28,163 bases of DNA from JAIBJN01 sp035762005 (GTDB taxonomy: Bacteria; Actinomycetota; Thermoleophilia; Gaiellales; Gaiellaceae): contig DASTQA010000059.1 in the NCBI GenBank assembly GCA_035762005.1, forward strand, positions 1-28,163. Direction: 5' to 3'. The notes under the pieces are model-generated. The model was not told where the DNA came from and did no database searches. It saw only the letters and a program-made list of their open reading frames with translations. A program made the translations under genes and the position numbers. Below are positions 13,606 to 22,065 of the stretch, piece by piece (position 1 is the stretch's first letter; every line of letters begins with the position of its first letter).

Positions 13606-16137
13606 ATGCGGAAGGAGCGGGACCGTGCGGTCGGCGAGGCCCTGAGCGGGGTCTTCCGCTCCCGCAACCAGCTCGACACGATCCTCCGGCGCATCGGCGA
13701 CGGGGTGACCGTGCAGGATCGCGCCGGCCGCCTCGTCTACGCGAACGACTCGGCGGCCAGGATCATCGGCTTCGAGACCTCCGACAAGCTCCTGGGCACG
13801 CCGATCGACGACGTGCTCGGCCGCTTCGAGCTCTTCGACGAGAACCGCGAGCCGTTCCCGCTCGACCGCCTGCCCGGCCGGCTCGTGCTCGAGGGGGGGA
13901 ACGCGGAGCCGGTCACGCTCTGCTACCGGATCCGGGCGACGGGCGAGGAGCGCTGGTCGACCGTCCACGCGACGCCGATCCTCGGCGCCGACGGGACGGT
14001 GACGCACGCCGTCAACGTCTTCCACGACGTCACCGCGGTCAAGCGCGAGGACGAGCGCGCGCGCCTCATGGCCGACGTGACGCAGATCCTCAACCGCTCC
14101 CTCGTGCTGGAGGACACGCTGGCCGAGCTCGGCCGGCTGGCCGTGCCGCTGCTGGCCGACCTCTGCCTGCTCGACCTCCTCGACGAGGACGGCAACCTGG
14201 TGCAGCTCGTCTGCACCCATGCCGACCCCGACAGGCTCGAGATCCTCCTCGAGCTCAGGCGCCGGTACGGCCTCGCGCGCGGCGAGGGCCATCCCGCCAC
14301 GCGGGCGCTCGCCCGCGGACGCCCGGTGCACCTCGAGGAGATCGGCCCGGACGACCTGCGCCGGGCCGCGAGCGAGCCCGGGCAGCTCGAGCTCTACGAG
14401 GCGCTCGGCCTCCGCTCCTACGTCGTCGCGCCCGTCATCGCCCGCGGCCGGCCGCTCGGGACGGTCTCGCTCGGCACGGACGTCTCCGGCCGGCGCATCC
14501 GCGCGAACGACGCGCTCGTCGCGCAGCAGCTCGCGAACCGGGTCGCCGCAGCCGTCGACAACGCGCTGCTCTACCGCGACTCGCGCCGGAGCGAGGAGCG
14601 GCTCGCGTTCCTCGCCGAGGCCGGGGCGATCCTCGCGTCCTCTCTCGACTACGAGCGCACGCTCGCCAGCGTCGCGAGGCTCGTCGTCCCCCGGATGGCC
14701 GACTGGTGCGCGGTCGACGTCCTCGGCGAGGACGGGCGGATCGAGCGCCTCGTGGTCGCGCACTCGGACCCGGGGAAGGCTCGGCTCGCCGAGGAGCTGG
14801 CGCGCCGGTTCCCGCCCGACCCGGACGCGCCTACGGGCACGCCGCAGGTGATCCGCTCGGGGCGGTCCGAGCTCACGCCGCTCATCCCGCCGGAGCTGAT
14901 CCAGGCGGCAGTCGCCGAGAGGCCGCACCTGGGCGAGCTCCTCGGCGAGCTCGGCCTCGTCTCCTCCATGGTCGTGCCCCTCCGCGCCCGCGACCGCGTG
15001 CTCGGGGCGATCCTCTTCGTCACGGGGCAGGAGTCCGGCCGGCGCTTCGCCGAGGCGGACCTGCAGGTGGCGGACGAGCTCGCGCGTCGCGCCGGAGCCG
15101 CCATCGACAACGCGAGGACCTTCCGGGAGGCCGAGCGCCGCGCGGACGCCGCGCGGGCGCTCCGGTTCATCGGCGAAGGCGTGCTCCTCGTCGACGGCGA
15201 CGAGGTCGTGCGCGTCTGGAACCCGGCGGCCGAGGCGATCACCGGCATCCCGGCGGCGGAGGTCGTCGGGCAGCCGGCGGCCGAGGCGTTCGCGGACTGG
15301 GAGGCGCTCGCCGACACGTCGGGCATGACCGAGCGGCCGACCACCCTTCCGGTCGAGCTCGGCGGCCGGGAGCGCTGGCTCTCGGTCTCGCGCGCCGACT
15401 TCCCCGACGGGGCCGTCTTCGCCTTCCGGGACGTCACCGAGGACCAGCGCCTCGAGCGCCTGAAGGACGAGTTCATGGCCACGGTCTCCCACCAGCTGCG
15501 GACGCCCGTCACGGCCGTCTACGGCGCGGCGCGCACGCTCGCGCGGACGGACGTGCAGCTCGACCCGGACGCACGCGACCGCCTCTTCGAGCTGATCCAG
15601 CTCGGTACCGACAGGCTCGCCGCGATCGTCAACGACATCCTCGCCGCCGGCCAGCTCGAGGCGGGGAGCCTCTCGCTCTCGATCCAGCGCTGCGAGCCCG
15701 CCGACCTCGTCGGCCGCGTGCTCGAGTCGGCGCGCATGGGCCTCGCGCCCACGACGACGCTCGCGGCCCTCGTCCCGGACGACGTACCGGCCGTCGCCGT
15801 GGACGCGAGCAGGCTCGAGCAGGTGCTCGCGAACCTCGTCGAGAACGCCGTCAAGTACTCGCCCGACGGCGGCGAGATCGTCGTGCGGGTGACGCCGGAA
15901 GACGGCTCCGTTCGTTTCGCGGTCGAGGACGAGGGCCTCGGCATCCCGCTGGACGAGCGGGAGCGCGTCTTCGACAAGTTCTACCGCCTCGACCCGAACC
16001 TCACCCGCGGGGTCGACGGCACCGGCCTCGGGCTCTACATCTGCCGGGAGCTCGTCGAGCGAATGGGCGGGCGCATCTGGATCGAGGGGCGGGAGGAGCG
16101 CGGGTCGGTCGTCGCCTTCGACGTGCCGGTCGCGTAG
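13606..16137 (+). CDS. PAS-GAF-GAF-PAS sensor histidine kinase
   Basis: This 843-residue, apparently soluble kinase has no membrane segments. Its parts are PAS (about 20-145, GDGVTVQDRAGRLVYANDSAARIIGF), GAF (about 160-320), GAF (about 335-505), PAS (about 515-605, GEGVLLVDGDEVVRVWNPAAEAITG), HisKA and HATPase. The H-box MATVSHQLRTPVTAVYG carries the phospho-accepting His629. The ATP domain shows N-box NLVENAVKYS (N743-S752), G1 EDEGLGIP, F-box FDKFYR and G2 GTGLGLYI. The second GAF domain (MADWCAVDVLGEDG) is of the type often paired with PP2C phosphatases. No response regulator is adjacent, so it is an orphan kinase. The start at 13606 is the first available but has a poor ribosome site, so it could be slightly off. 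Confidence 0.93.
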   Translation: MRKERDRAVGEALSGVFRSRNQLDTILRRIGDGVTVQDRAGRLVYANDSAARIIGFETSDKLLGTPIDDVLGRFELFDENREPFPLDRLPGRLVLEGGNAEPVTLCYRIRATGEERWSTVHATPILGADGTVTHAVNVFHDVTAVKREDERARLMADVTQILNRSLVLEDTLAELGRLAVPLLADLCLLDLLDEDGNLVQLVCTHADPDRLEILLELRRRYGLARGEGHPATRALARGRPVHLEEIGPDDLRRAASEPGQLELYEALGLRSYVVAPVIARGRPLGTVSLGTDVSGRRIRANDALVAQQLANRVAAAVDNALLYRDSRRSEERLAFLAEAGAILASSLDYERTLASVARLVVPRMADWCAVDVLGEDGRIERLVVAHSDPGKARLAEELARRFPPDPDAPTGTPQVIRSGRSELTPLIPPELIQAAVAERPHLGELLGELGLVSSMVVPLRARDRVLGAILFVTGQESGRRFAEADLQVADELARRAGAAIDNARTFREAERRADAARALRFIGEGVLLVDGDEVVRVWNPAAEAITGIPAAEVVGQPAAEAFADWEALADTSGMTERPTTLPVELGGRERWLSVSRADFPDGAVFAFRDVTEDQRLERLKDEFMATVSHQLRTPVTAVYGAARTLARTDVQLDPDARDRLFELIQLGTDRLAAIVNDILAAGQLEAGSLSLSIQRCEPADLVGRVLESARMGLAPTTTLAALVPDDVPAVAVDASRLEQVLANLVENAVKYSPDGGEIVVRVTPEDGSVRFAVEDEGLGIPLDERERVFDKFYRLDPNLTRGVDGTGLGLYICRELVERMGGRIWIEGREERGSVVAFDVPVA

Positions 16138-16143
16138 CGCCCG

Positions 16144-17094
16144 TCAGGCGGCGCGGCGCAGGCGGTCGAGCTCGCCCAGCTCGCGGAGGACGTCCTCGAC
16201 GCCGAGCGCGAGGAGCCCGGGCCCCGGCTCGGGCGCATGAGGGTCGCCCGGCACCCCCGCCCAGAGAACGCGATGCCGCTCGTCGCCTCGCGGGCCCCAG
16301 AGAGCCGGCGGCGTCGGGCCGAAGAGGACGACCGAGGGCGTGCGCAGCGCCGTCGCCAGGTGGGCGACGCCCGTGTCGCCGCAGACGACGCGCCCCGCCC
16401 CCGCCACGACCCCGGCGAGCTCGACGAGGCCGGTCCTCCCGGCGAGGACGGCGGCCGGCGGCAGACCGGCCTCTGCCGCGACCGCCCGGGCGAGCGGCGC
16501 CTCCGCCGCGGCACCGGTCACGAGCACGCTCCTCCCGGCCCGGCGCTCCCGGCGCGCGACGGCCGCGAAGCGGTCGGCCGGCCACCGCCGGGCGCCGCTC
16601 GCCGCGCCCGGATGGACGATCGTCGCCCCTCGCGCGGCCGGCGCGGGCGGCAGGCGCCGCGGGTCGAGCCGGAGGTCGGCCGGGTCGGAGGGAACGCCGA
16701 GGTCACGCAGGAGACCGCACCAGCGCTCGACCTCGTGCTCGTGCGCCCGCCACGCGGGCAGTCCGGCCGACTCGGGTACGTCCGGATTGGCGAAGGCGAG
16801 GAGCCGGCGGGGACGCGCGGCGAGGAGCGCGCGATGGCTCTCCGGCCCGCGGCCGTGGAGGTTCACGGCCACGTCGGGCTCGCGCACGGCGCGGTCGAGC
16901 GGCGCGAGCGGAGCGGTGTCCACGACCTCGTCGGCGGCGTCCGCGACCCGGACGAGCGGCTCCAGCGCCCCGGGGGCCGCCAGGACGAGCCGGTGGCCCG
17001 GGAAGGCGGCGCGCAGCCCGCGGAGCGCCGGCACGGCGGTGAGGAGGTCCCCGAGGCCGAGCGCCCGCAGGACGAGGAGGAACGGTCGCCTCAC
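16144..17094 (-). CDS. Glycosyltransferase family 9 (heptosyltransferase-like)
   Basis: This 316-residue protein resembles ADP-heptose:LPS heptosyltransferases. It has an N-terminal FLLVLRALGLGDLLTAVPALRGLRAAFPGHRLVL and a C-terminal IVHPGAASGARRWPADRFAAVA. Nucleotide-binding GRTGLVELAGVVAGAGRVVCGDTGVAHLATALRTPSVVLFGPT follows. It probably transfers a heptose or another sugar from its nucleotide donor at the cytoplasmic face. It is the last gene of the heptose operon. The GTG at 17092-17094 overlaps the SDR stop as GTGA; a GTG two codons upstream is possible. It converges on the sensor kinase with a 6-bp gap. Confidence 0.9.
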   Translation of the reverse strand: MRRPFLLVLRALGLGDLLTAVPALRGLRAAFPGHRLVLAAPGALEPLVRVADAADEVVDTAPLAPLDRAVREPDVAVNLHGRGPESHRALLAARPRRLLAFANPDVPESAGLPAWRAHEHEVERWCGLLRDLGVPSDPADLRLDPRRLPPAPAARGATIVHPGAASGARRWPADRFAAVARRERRAGRSVLVTGAAAEAPLARAVAAEAGLPPAAVLAGRTGLVELAGVVAGAGRVVCGDTGVAHLATALRTPSVVLFGPTPPALWGPRGDERHRVLWAGVPGDPHAPEPGPGLLALGVEDVLRELGELDRLRRAA

Positions 17095-17780
17095 GGCCAC
17101 GACGGCTCGGTGGCCGGCGTGACCACGAGCTCGCGGACCTCGCATCCAGGCGGCTGCGCGAGAGCGAAGAGGACGGCGGCGGCCACGTCCTCGGGCCGGT
17201 TCAGCTGTGCGTCCGCGGGCGGGCGGTACTGCTCGTCCCGGCCGTCGAAGAAGGCCGTCTGCATCCCGCCCGGCACGAGGAGGGTCACGCCGACGCGCCC
17301 GGCCGTCTCGGCCGCGAGGGCGCGCGTGAACCCGACGACGCCGAACTTGCTCGCGCAGTAGGCGGTCGCGTCGCCCACCGCGCGCAGGCCGAGCGTCGAG
17401 GCGACGGTGACGACGCGGCCGCGGGAGCGCTCCAGGTGCGGCAGCGCCGCGCGGACGACCGCGGCCGTGCCGAGGAGGTTCACCCGGACGACCCGCTCCC
17501 ACTCCTCCGCCGGCACCCGCTCGAGCGGGCCGCAGGAGTCGGTTCCGGCGCAGGTGACGACGCCGTGCAGGCCGCCGTGGACGCGTGCCGCCTCCTCGAC
17601 CGCCGCCGCGGCGGCGGCGCCGTCCGCGAGGTCGACGGGGAGGTAGGCTGCGCCGTCGGGCGGAGGCGCGCGGTCGAGGACGAGCGGCATCCCGCCCGCC
17701 TCCCCGACCGCGGCGACGACCGCCGCGCCGAGGCCGGAGGAGCCACCGGTGACGAGCACGGTGCCGATCTCAGGAGGCAC
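17091..17780 (-). CDS. Short-chain dehydrogenase/reductase
   Basis: This 229-residue classical SDR has a nucleotide-binding TGGSSGLGAAVV (about 12-23), CAGTDS in the NNAG position, a catalytic serine in TVASTLG, and Y-x3-K as AYCASKFG. It lacks the extended-SDR features of HldD (ADP-heptose epimerase), so it is probably not that enzyme. It may oxidise or reduce a sugar or a cofactor-linked intermediate in this pathway. The GTG start (17778-17780) lies inside the end of hldE, an 11-nt overlap, so translation is coupled. Substrate is unknown. Confidence 0.88.
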   Translation of the reverse strand: MPPEIGTVLVTGGSSGLGAAVVAAVGEAGGMPLVLDRAPPPDGAAYLPVDLADGAAAAAAVEEAARVHGGLHGVVTCAGTDSCGPLERVPAEEWERVVRVNLLGTAAVVRAALPHLERSRGRVVTVASTLGLRAVGDATAYCASKFGVVGFTRALAAETAGRVGVTLLVPGGMQTAFFDGRDEQYRPPADAQLNRPEDVAAAVLFALAQPPGCEVRELVVTPATEPSWP

Positions 17781-19167
17781 CGCGCGCGAGCACCTCCTCG
17801 AGGAGCCTCGTGGTGGAGCGCCCTTCCTCGTAGGGGAGGACGATCGCCTCGCCGCCCCAGCACGCCACGACCGACGCCTCCGGAAGCGTCTCGAGCGCGT
17901 AGTCGCCGCCCTTGGCGAAGACGTCGGGCCGGAAGCGCTCGAGCACCGCCGCCGGCGTGTCCTCGTCGAAGACGACGACCGCGTCCACGCAGGCGAGCGC
18001 GCGAAGGACCGCCGCCCGGTCCTCCTCGCCCACGACCGGCCGGCCGCCACCCTTCAGGCGCCGCACCGACTCGTCGGAGTTCAGGCACACGACGAGACAG
18101 TCGCCGAGCCGCCGGGCGGCCTCGAGCATCCGTACGTGCCCGGCGTGGAGGAGGTCGAAGCACCCGCCCGTCATCACGACCGTGCCGCCCTCCGCGCGCA
18201 CGCGCCCGACGAGCTCCTCCGCGTCCGCGGTCCCGGCGCCGTTCTCGGCGGGCGTGGGGGCAGCCGGGCGGCCCACGGCGCCGGCGCCGCCGGCGGCGAC
18301 GAACGACGAGGCCGCGCGCACGGCGCCGTGCACGGCCTCGTCGAGCAGGCCGCCGTCGGCCAGGAGGCCGGCGACCGCGGACGAGAAGCGGTCGCCCGCC
18401 CCGCAGGGATCTCCTCCCCGCTCCGCGGACGCCGGGACGAGGACGGGCGTCGAGCCGGCCGCGACGAGCAGCGCCCCGCGAGCGCCGAGCGTCACCGCCG
18501 CCGCCTCGGCCTCCCACGCGGAGAGCAGCGCGCGGGCGCGCGCGACGACCGCCTGGCGGCCCTCGCCCTCGACGGACGGCGCGAGCCGGGCGGCCTCCCC
18601 GTCGTTCGGGGTCACGAGCCGCGCCCGCGACACCGGACGCGCGCCGCGGGGGTGCGGATCCCAGACGAGCGGCTTCTCGGGCGCCACGGCGGCGAGGAGG
18701 CGACGCAGCGCCGGGAGCCCGGCGAGGCCTCGCCCGTAGTCGGAGACGAGCACGGCGCCCGCGCCGGCGAGCGCGGCCGCGGCCTCCGCGCCGGAGGCGA
18801 CGACGCGCCCCGCCTCTCCCCCGCCCCGGTCGAGACGCAGGAGGACGGTGCCGTCGCAGCGGAGACGGATCTTCTCGGGCGTCCGGCCCTCGAGCCCGAG
18901 GTCGACGACCTCGACCCCGGCGAGCCCGAGCAGCTCGCGCAGCTCGGCGCCCGACTCGTCCCGAGCGAGCGCCGTCACGAGCGTGACCGGCCTCCCCTCG
19001 CTCGCTGCGAGCACGGCCGCGAGGGCCGCCCCGCCGGGCCGCACCGCGCGCTCGGTCTCGTCGAGGACGGGCACCGGCCCTTCCGGCGAGAGGCGCTCGA
19101 CGGACCCCTCGACGTCCCGGTCGAGGAGCGCGTCCCCGACGACGGTCAGCGGGCGGAGCCCCGTCAC
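17770..19167 (-). CDS. hldE: Bifunctional heptose 7-phosphate kinase / heptose 1-phosphate adenylyltransferase
   Basis: This 465-residue fusion matches HldE in length and order. The N-terminal ribokinase-type kinase (1-300) has GDALLDRDVEGSVERLSPEGPVPVLDE, RPGGAALA and the anion-hole/base motif DPCGAGDRF (253-261). The C-terminal adenylyltransferase (about 328-465) has GGCFDLLHAGHVRMLEAARRLGD (HAGH 341-344) and RPDVFAKGGDY. Together they convert D-glycero-D-manno-heptose 7-phosphate to the 1,7-bisphosphate and, after GmhB, the 1-phosphate to ADP-heptose. The GTG start overlaps the gmhA stop as GTGA. Both halves look active. Confidence 0.94.
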   Translation of the reverse strand: MTGLRPLTVVGDALLDRDVEGSVERLSPEGPVPVLDETERAVRPGGAALAAVLAASEGRPVTLVTALARDESGAELRELLGLAGVEVVDLGLEGRTPEKIRLRCDGTVLLRLDRGGGEAGRVVASGAEAAAALAGAGAVLVSDYGRGLAGLPALRRLLAAVAPEKPLVWDPHPRGARPVSRARLVTPNDGEAARLAPSVEGEGRQAVVARARALLSAWEAEAAAVTLGARGALLVAAGSTPVLVPASAERGGDPCGAGDRFSSAVAGLLADGGLLDEAVHGAVRAASSFVAAGGAGAVGRPAAPTPAENGAGTADAEELVGRVRAEGGTVVMTGGCFDLLHAGHVRMLEAARRLGDCLVVCLNSDESVRRLKGGGRPVVGEEDRAAVLRALACVDAVVVFDEDTPAAVLERFRPDVFAKGGDYALETLPEASVVACWGGEAIVLPYEEGRSTTRLLEEVLARGAS

Positions 19168-19763
19168 GCCGCCTCGCCCCCGGTAGCGAGCTCCACCTCG
19201 CGGTCGACGGCGGCGCAGAGGAGGTGGATCGCGACCTGGTGGGCCTCCTGCACCGTCGCCGTCGCCGCCGCCTCGACGGCGAGCGACTCCTCCGCGAGCG
19301 CCGCGAGCCGGTTCGGCGCCGGGCCCGTCAGGGCCCACACGGCGAGGCGCCCGGCGCGGGCCGCCTCCGCGGCGGCGAGGACGTTCGGGCTCCTGCCCGA
19401 CGTCGAGAGCGCGAGCAGCACGTCGCCCGGACGGCCGTGGGCACGCACCTGGCGCGCGTACGCGGCCTCGGCGCCGTAGTCGTTCGCGATCGCGGTCAGG
19501 CTCGAGCTCTCCGCGTGGAGAGCGAGCGCGCTCAGCGGGATGCGCTCGTCGACGTAGCGCCCGACGAGCTCGCTCGTCAGGTGCTGCGCCTGCGCCGCGC
19601 TCCCGCCGTTCCCCACCGCGAGCAGCCGGCCGCCGCGCAGGAGCGCGTGCGCGAGGCGGGCCCCCCACGCCTCGAGGACGGGGACGTCCCGCTCGAGCGC
19701 GGCGAGCGCCCGGCGGAGCGCCGCCAGGTGCGCGTTCCCGCGGAGGACGGCCGCCTGGCTCAC
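19164..19763 (-). CDS. gmhA: Sedoheptulose 7-phosphate isomerase
   Basis: This SIS-domain enzyme starts ADP-heptose synthesis by converting sedoheptulose 7-phosphate to D-glycero-D-manno-heptose 7-phosphate. Its 199 residues fit the family. It shows LAVGNGGSAAQAQHLTSELVGRY (48-70), LALSTSGRSPNVLAA and EAHQVAIHLLC. His61, Glu65, Gln172 and His180 fall at the positions of the zinc ligands known in GmhA. The GTG start overlaps the preceding glycosyltransferase stop as GTGA, and hldE follows in the same way. Confidence 0.93.
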   Translation of the reverse strand: MSQAAVLRGNAHLAALRRALAALERDVPVLEAWGARLAHALLRGGRLLAVGNGGSAAQAQHLTSELVGRYVDERIPLSALALHAESSSLTAIANDYGAEAAYARQVRAHGRPGDVLLALSTSGRSPNVLAAAEAARAGRLAVWALTGPAPNRLAALAEESLAVEAAATATVQEAHQVAIHLLCAAVDREVELATGGEAA

Positions 19764-21028
19764 GGCGCCACCTCCGCGGCCGCGCGTGCGGCCCGCCGGC
19801 GAACGAGCGGCGCGTACGCGGCCAGGGTGGCGTCGGCGACCCGGCTCCAGCTGTAGCGGGTGCGGACGCGCTCGTGGCCGGCGGCGCCCATCCGCGCCCG
19901 GAGCTCGTCGTCCGCGAGCAGCGTGCGCACGGCCCGGGCGATGCGATCCGGCCGGCGCGGCGGCACGTGCAGGCCGGTGACGCCGTCGAGCACCGTGTCG
20001 ATGAGACCGCCCACGGTCGAGGCGACCACCGGGACGCCGCAGGCCATGGCCTCCAGGGGGACGATCCCGAACGGCTCGTACCAGGGCACACAGAGGACGA
20101 CGTCGGCGGAGCGGAGGAGTGGGGCGACCTCGTCGCGCTCCAGGCGGCCGGCGAGCCGGACGCGGTCGGCGACGCCCGCGCGCTCGGCGAGGTCGAGGAG
20201 GCGCCGCGCCTCGGGGTCGCCCGCGATCTCCTCGACGTCGCCGCCGCCAGCGACGACGAGCTCCGCCTCGGGCAGCTCCGCGAGCGCCGTGACGACGTTC
20301 CCGATGCCCTTGCGCTCGACGAGCCGGCTCACGACGACCAGCCGGCGGCGGCCGGGCGTCCGCGCCTCCGCGGCCCCGTCCGGGCCGAAGAGCCGCAGAT
20401 CGACGCCGCACGGCACGACCGAGATGCGTTCCCTGCGCGCGCCCAGGCGCGTGAGCTCGAAGACCTCGTCGGTGCACGTGGCGACGACGGCGTCGAGCTC
20501 CCTGGCGAGCATCCGCTCGACGCCGATGCGGTCCGGCGGGCTCGTGTCCTTCGTCCCCTGGTGCCGTCGCTTGACGACGCCGAGGGCGTGGAACGTCTGC
20601 ACGACGGGGATCCGGAGCGGACGGGCGGCCGCGAGCGACGCGAGGCCGGACATCCAGAAGTGAGCGTGCACGAGGTCCGGCGGGTCGTCCTCCCAGGAGC
20701 GCGCGAGCTCGAGCGCGAACTCGTCCATGTACGACAGGAGCTCGTCCTTGGGCACGGGCGAGGCTGGGCCCGCGTCGACGTTCTCGACGACGACGCCCCT
20801 GCTGAACGGGAGGCGGCGCGGGATCTCCGGGTCGTCGCGCCTCGTGTGGACGACGACCTCGACGCCGCGCCGCCCGAGCTCGGCGGCGAGCGCCGCGACG
20901 TGGACGTTCTGGCCGCCGGCGTCCACGCCGCCGAGCGCCGCGAGCGGGCTCGCGTGCTCCGACACCATCGCCACCCGCAGGGGCGCCCGGCGGCCGAGCC
21001 GCCGGCTCGTCTCCGGGACGGCGCTCAC
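19760..21028 (-). CDS. Glycosyltransferase family 4
   Basis: This 422-residue GT-B enzyme has the N-terminal acceptor half with VSEHASPLAALGGVDAGGQNVHVAALAAELGRRG, a glycine-rich loop seen in MshA and sucrose-phosphate-synthase-like GT4 proteins, and LVHAHFWMSGL. The C-terminal donor half has VSRLVERKGIGNVVTAL and the E-x7-E motif EPFGIVPLEAMACG. It retains stereochemistry and uses an NDP-sugar. The donor cannot be read from sequence; the operon suggests assembly of a heptose-containing glycan. It is coupled by GTGA at both ends. Confidence 0.92.
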   Translation of the reverse strand: MSAVPETSRRLGRRAPLRVAMVSEHASPLAALGGVDAGGQNVHVAALAAELGRRGVEVVVHTRRDDPEIPRRLPFSRGVVVENVDAGPASPVPKDELLSYMDEFALELARSWEDDPPDLVHAHFWMSGLASLAAARPLRIPVVQTFHALGVVKRRHQGTKDTSPPDRIGVERMLARELDAVVATCTDEVFELTRLGARRERISVVPCGVDLRLFGPDGAAEARTPGRRRLVVVSRLVERKGIGNVVTALAELPEAELVVAGGGDVEEIAGDPEARRLLDLAERAGVADRVRLAGRLERDEVAPLLRSADVVLCVPWYEPFGIVPLEAMACGVPVVASTVGGLIDTVLDGVTGLHVPPRRPDRIARAVRTLLADDELRARMGAAGHERVRTRYSWSRVADATLAAYAPLVRRRAARAAAEVAP

Positions 21029-22065
21029 GCGGCGACCTCCGCAAGCTCCCTGCTCGAGGGCAGCGAGTCGAGCGCTGCGAGCACGTCCTCCACGCTGACG
21101 CCGTCGAGGCACGGGTGGCCGGGGACGGGGCAGGTGGTGGCCCTCGAGCCGGCGCATGGTGCGCCTTGGTCGCCGAGGAGGACGCAGGGCACGCGCCAGG
21201 GGCGCCACCGCGCCGCCGGCACGGTGGGCGCGAACAGCGAGACGACGGGCGTGCCGACCGCAGCCGCCAGGTGCGCCGGGCCGGTGTTCCCGACGACGAC
21301 GGCCTCGGCTCCGGCGAGGACTTCGGCGAGCTCGGAGAAGGTCGTCCTGCCGCCGAGGTCGACGACGCCCGGCCGCGAGGGCCCGGCCACGAGGCGCGTC
21401 AGGCCGGCCTCGCCCGGCCCGCCGGTCACGACGACGCTCCGTCCGAGCGCGGCGAGGCCCTCGACGAGGGCCGCGTGCAGCGCCGGCGACCACGCGCGCG
21501 CCGGGACGCTCGTGCCCGGGTGGACGACCACGTAGGGCGGCTCGAGGCCGAGGTCGCCCGCGGGAGCGGTGCCCTCGACCGCGAGCGCGCCGTCGTCGCC
21601 GGGCGGCAGCCGGTAGCCGAGCGCCGCGACGAGCGAGAGCGACCGCTCGACCTCGTGGACGTCGTCCGGCACGTCGTGGCGGACGTCGAGCAGGGAGCCG
21701 GGGTAGTCCGGGCTGACGGCGGCGACGACGGGCACGCCGGCGAGCCGGAGCAGGAGCGCGGTCGGGAGCGGGCTCTGGTGGAACGACGTGAGGACGATCG
21801 CCTCGTCCAGCTCGAGCGCCGAGAGCCGCTCGACGAGCGCGAGCGTCTCCTCTCGGTCGAGGGGCTCCGGCCGGGGGTCGATCCAGGGCGCGCGGTGGAC
21901 GAGGACCTCGTCGAGACCCGGCAGGAGCTCGGCCGCCTGGCGCCCGCGGGGGCCGCAGAGGAACGTGACCCTTCCCGCAGAGGCGCGGACGGCGCGCACG
22001 GCCGGGCCCTGGAGGAGTACGTCGCCCTCGCTGTCGAGCCGGACGAGGAGCACGTGCCGGCTCAC
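21025..22065 (-). CDS. Glycosyltransferase family 9 (ADP-heptose heptosyltransferase-like)
   Basis: This 346-residue protein has the family N-terminus RHVLLVRLDSEGDVLLQGPAVRAVR and the donor-site stretch VVVHPGTSVPARAWSPALHAALVEGLA. GRTTFSELAEVLAGAEAVVVGNTGPAHLAAAVGTPVVSLFAPTVPAARWRPW follows. A cysteine-rich tail (APCAGSRATTCPVPGHPCLDG) matches the C-terminal loop seen in many heptosyltransferases. It is the best candidate to use the ADP-heptose made by the operon. It is distinct from the second GT9 at 16144. GTGA couples it to both neighbours. Confidence 0.92.
   Translation of the reverse strand: MSRHVLLVRLDSEGDVLLQGPAVRAVRASAGRVTFLCGPRGRQAAELLPGLDEVLVHRAPWIDPRPEPLDREETLALVERLSALELDEAIVLTSFHQSPLPTALLLRLAGVPVVAAVSPDYPGSLLDVRHDVPDDVHEVERSLSLVAALGYRLPPGDDGALAVEGTAPAGDLGLEPPYVVVHPGTSVPARAWSPALHAALVEGLAALGRSVVVTGGPGEAGLTRLVAGPSRPGVVDLGGRTTFSELAEVLAGAEAVVVGNTGPAHLAAAVGTPVVSLFAPTVPAARWRPWRVPCVLLGDQGAPCAGSRATTCPVPGHPCLDGVSVEDVLAALDSLPSSRELAEVAA

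Noticed and set aside
12696..17042. Very long plus-strand frame (over 1400 codons) spanning proC, the RTX-repeat gene, the kinase and a glycosyltransferase.
   Set aside because: It is low-complexity Arg-rich shadow translation, and the recognised genes in other frames explain the region.
17770..17780. SDR as an HldD-type ADP-heptose epimerase completing the L-heptose branch.
   Set aside because: The protein is a classical 229-residue SDR with Y-x3-K and TG-x3-G-x-G. HldD is an extended SDR of about 310 residues with a different nucleotide motif.
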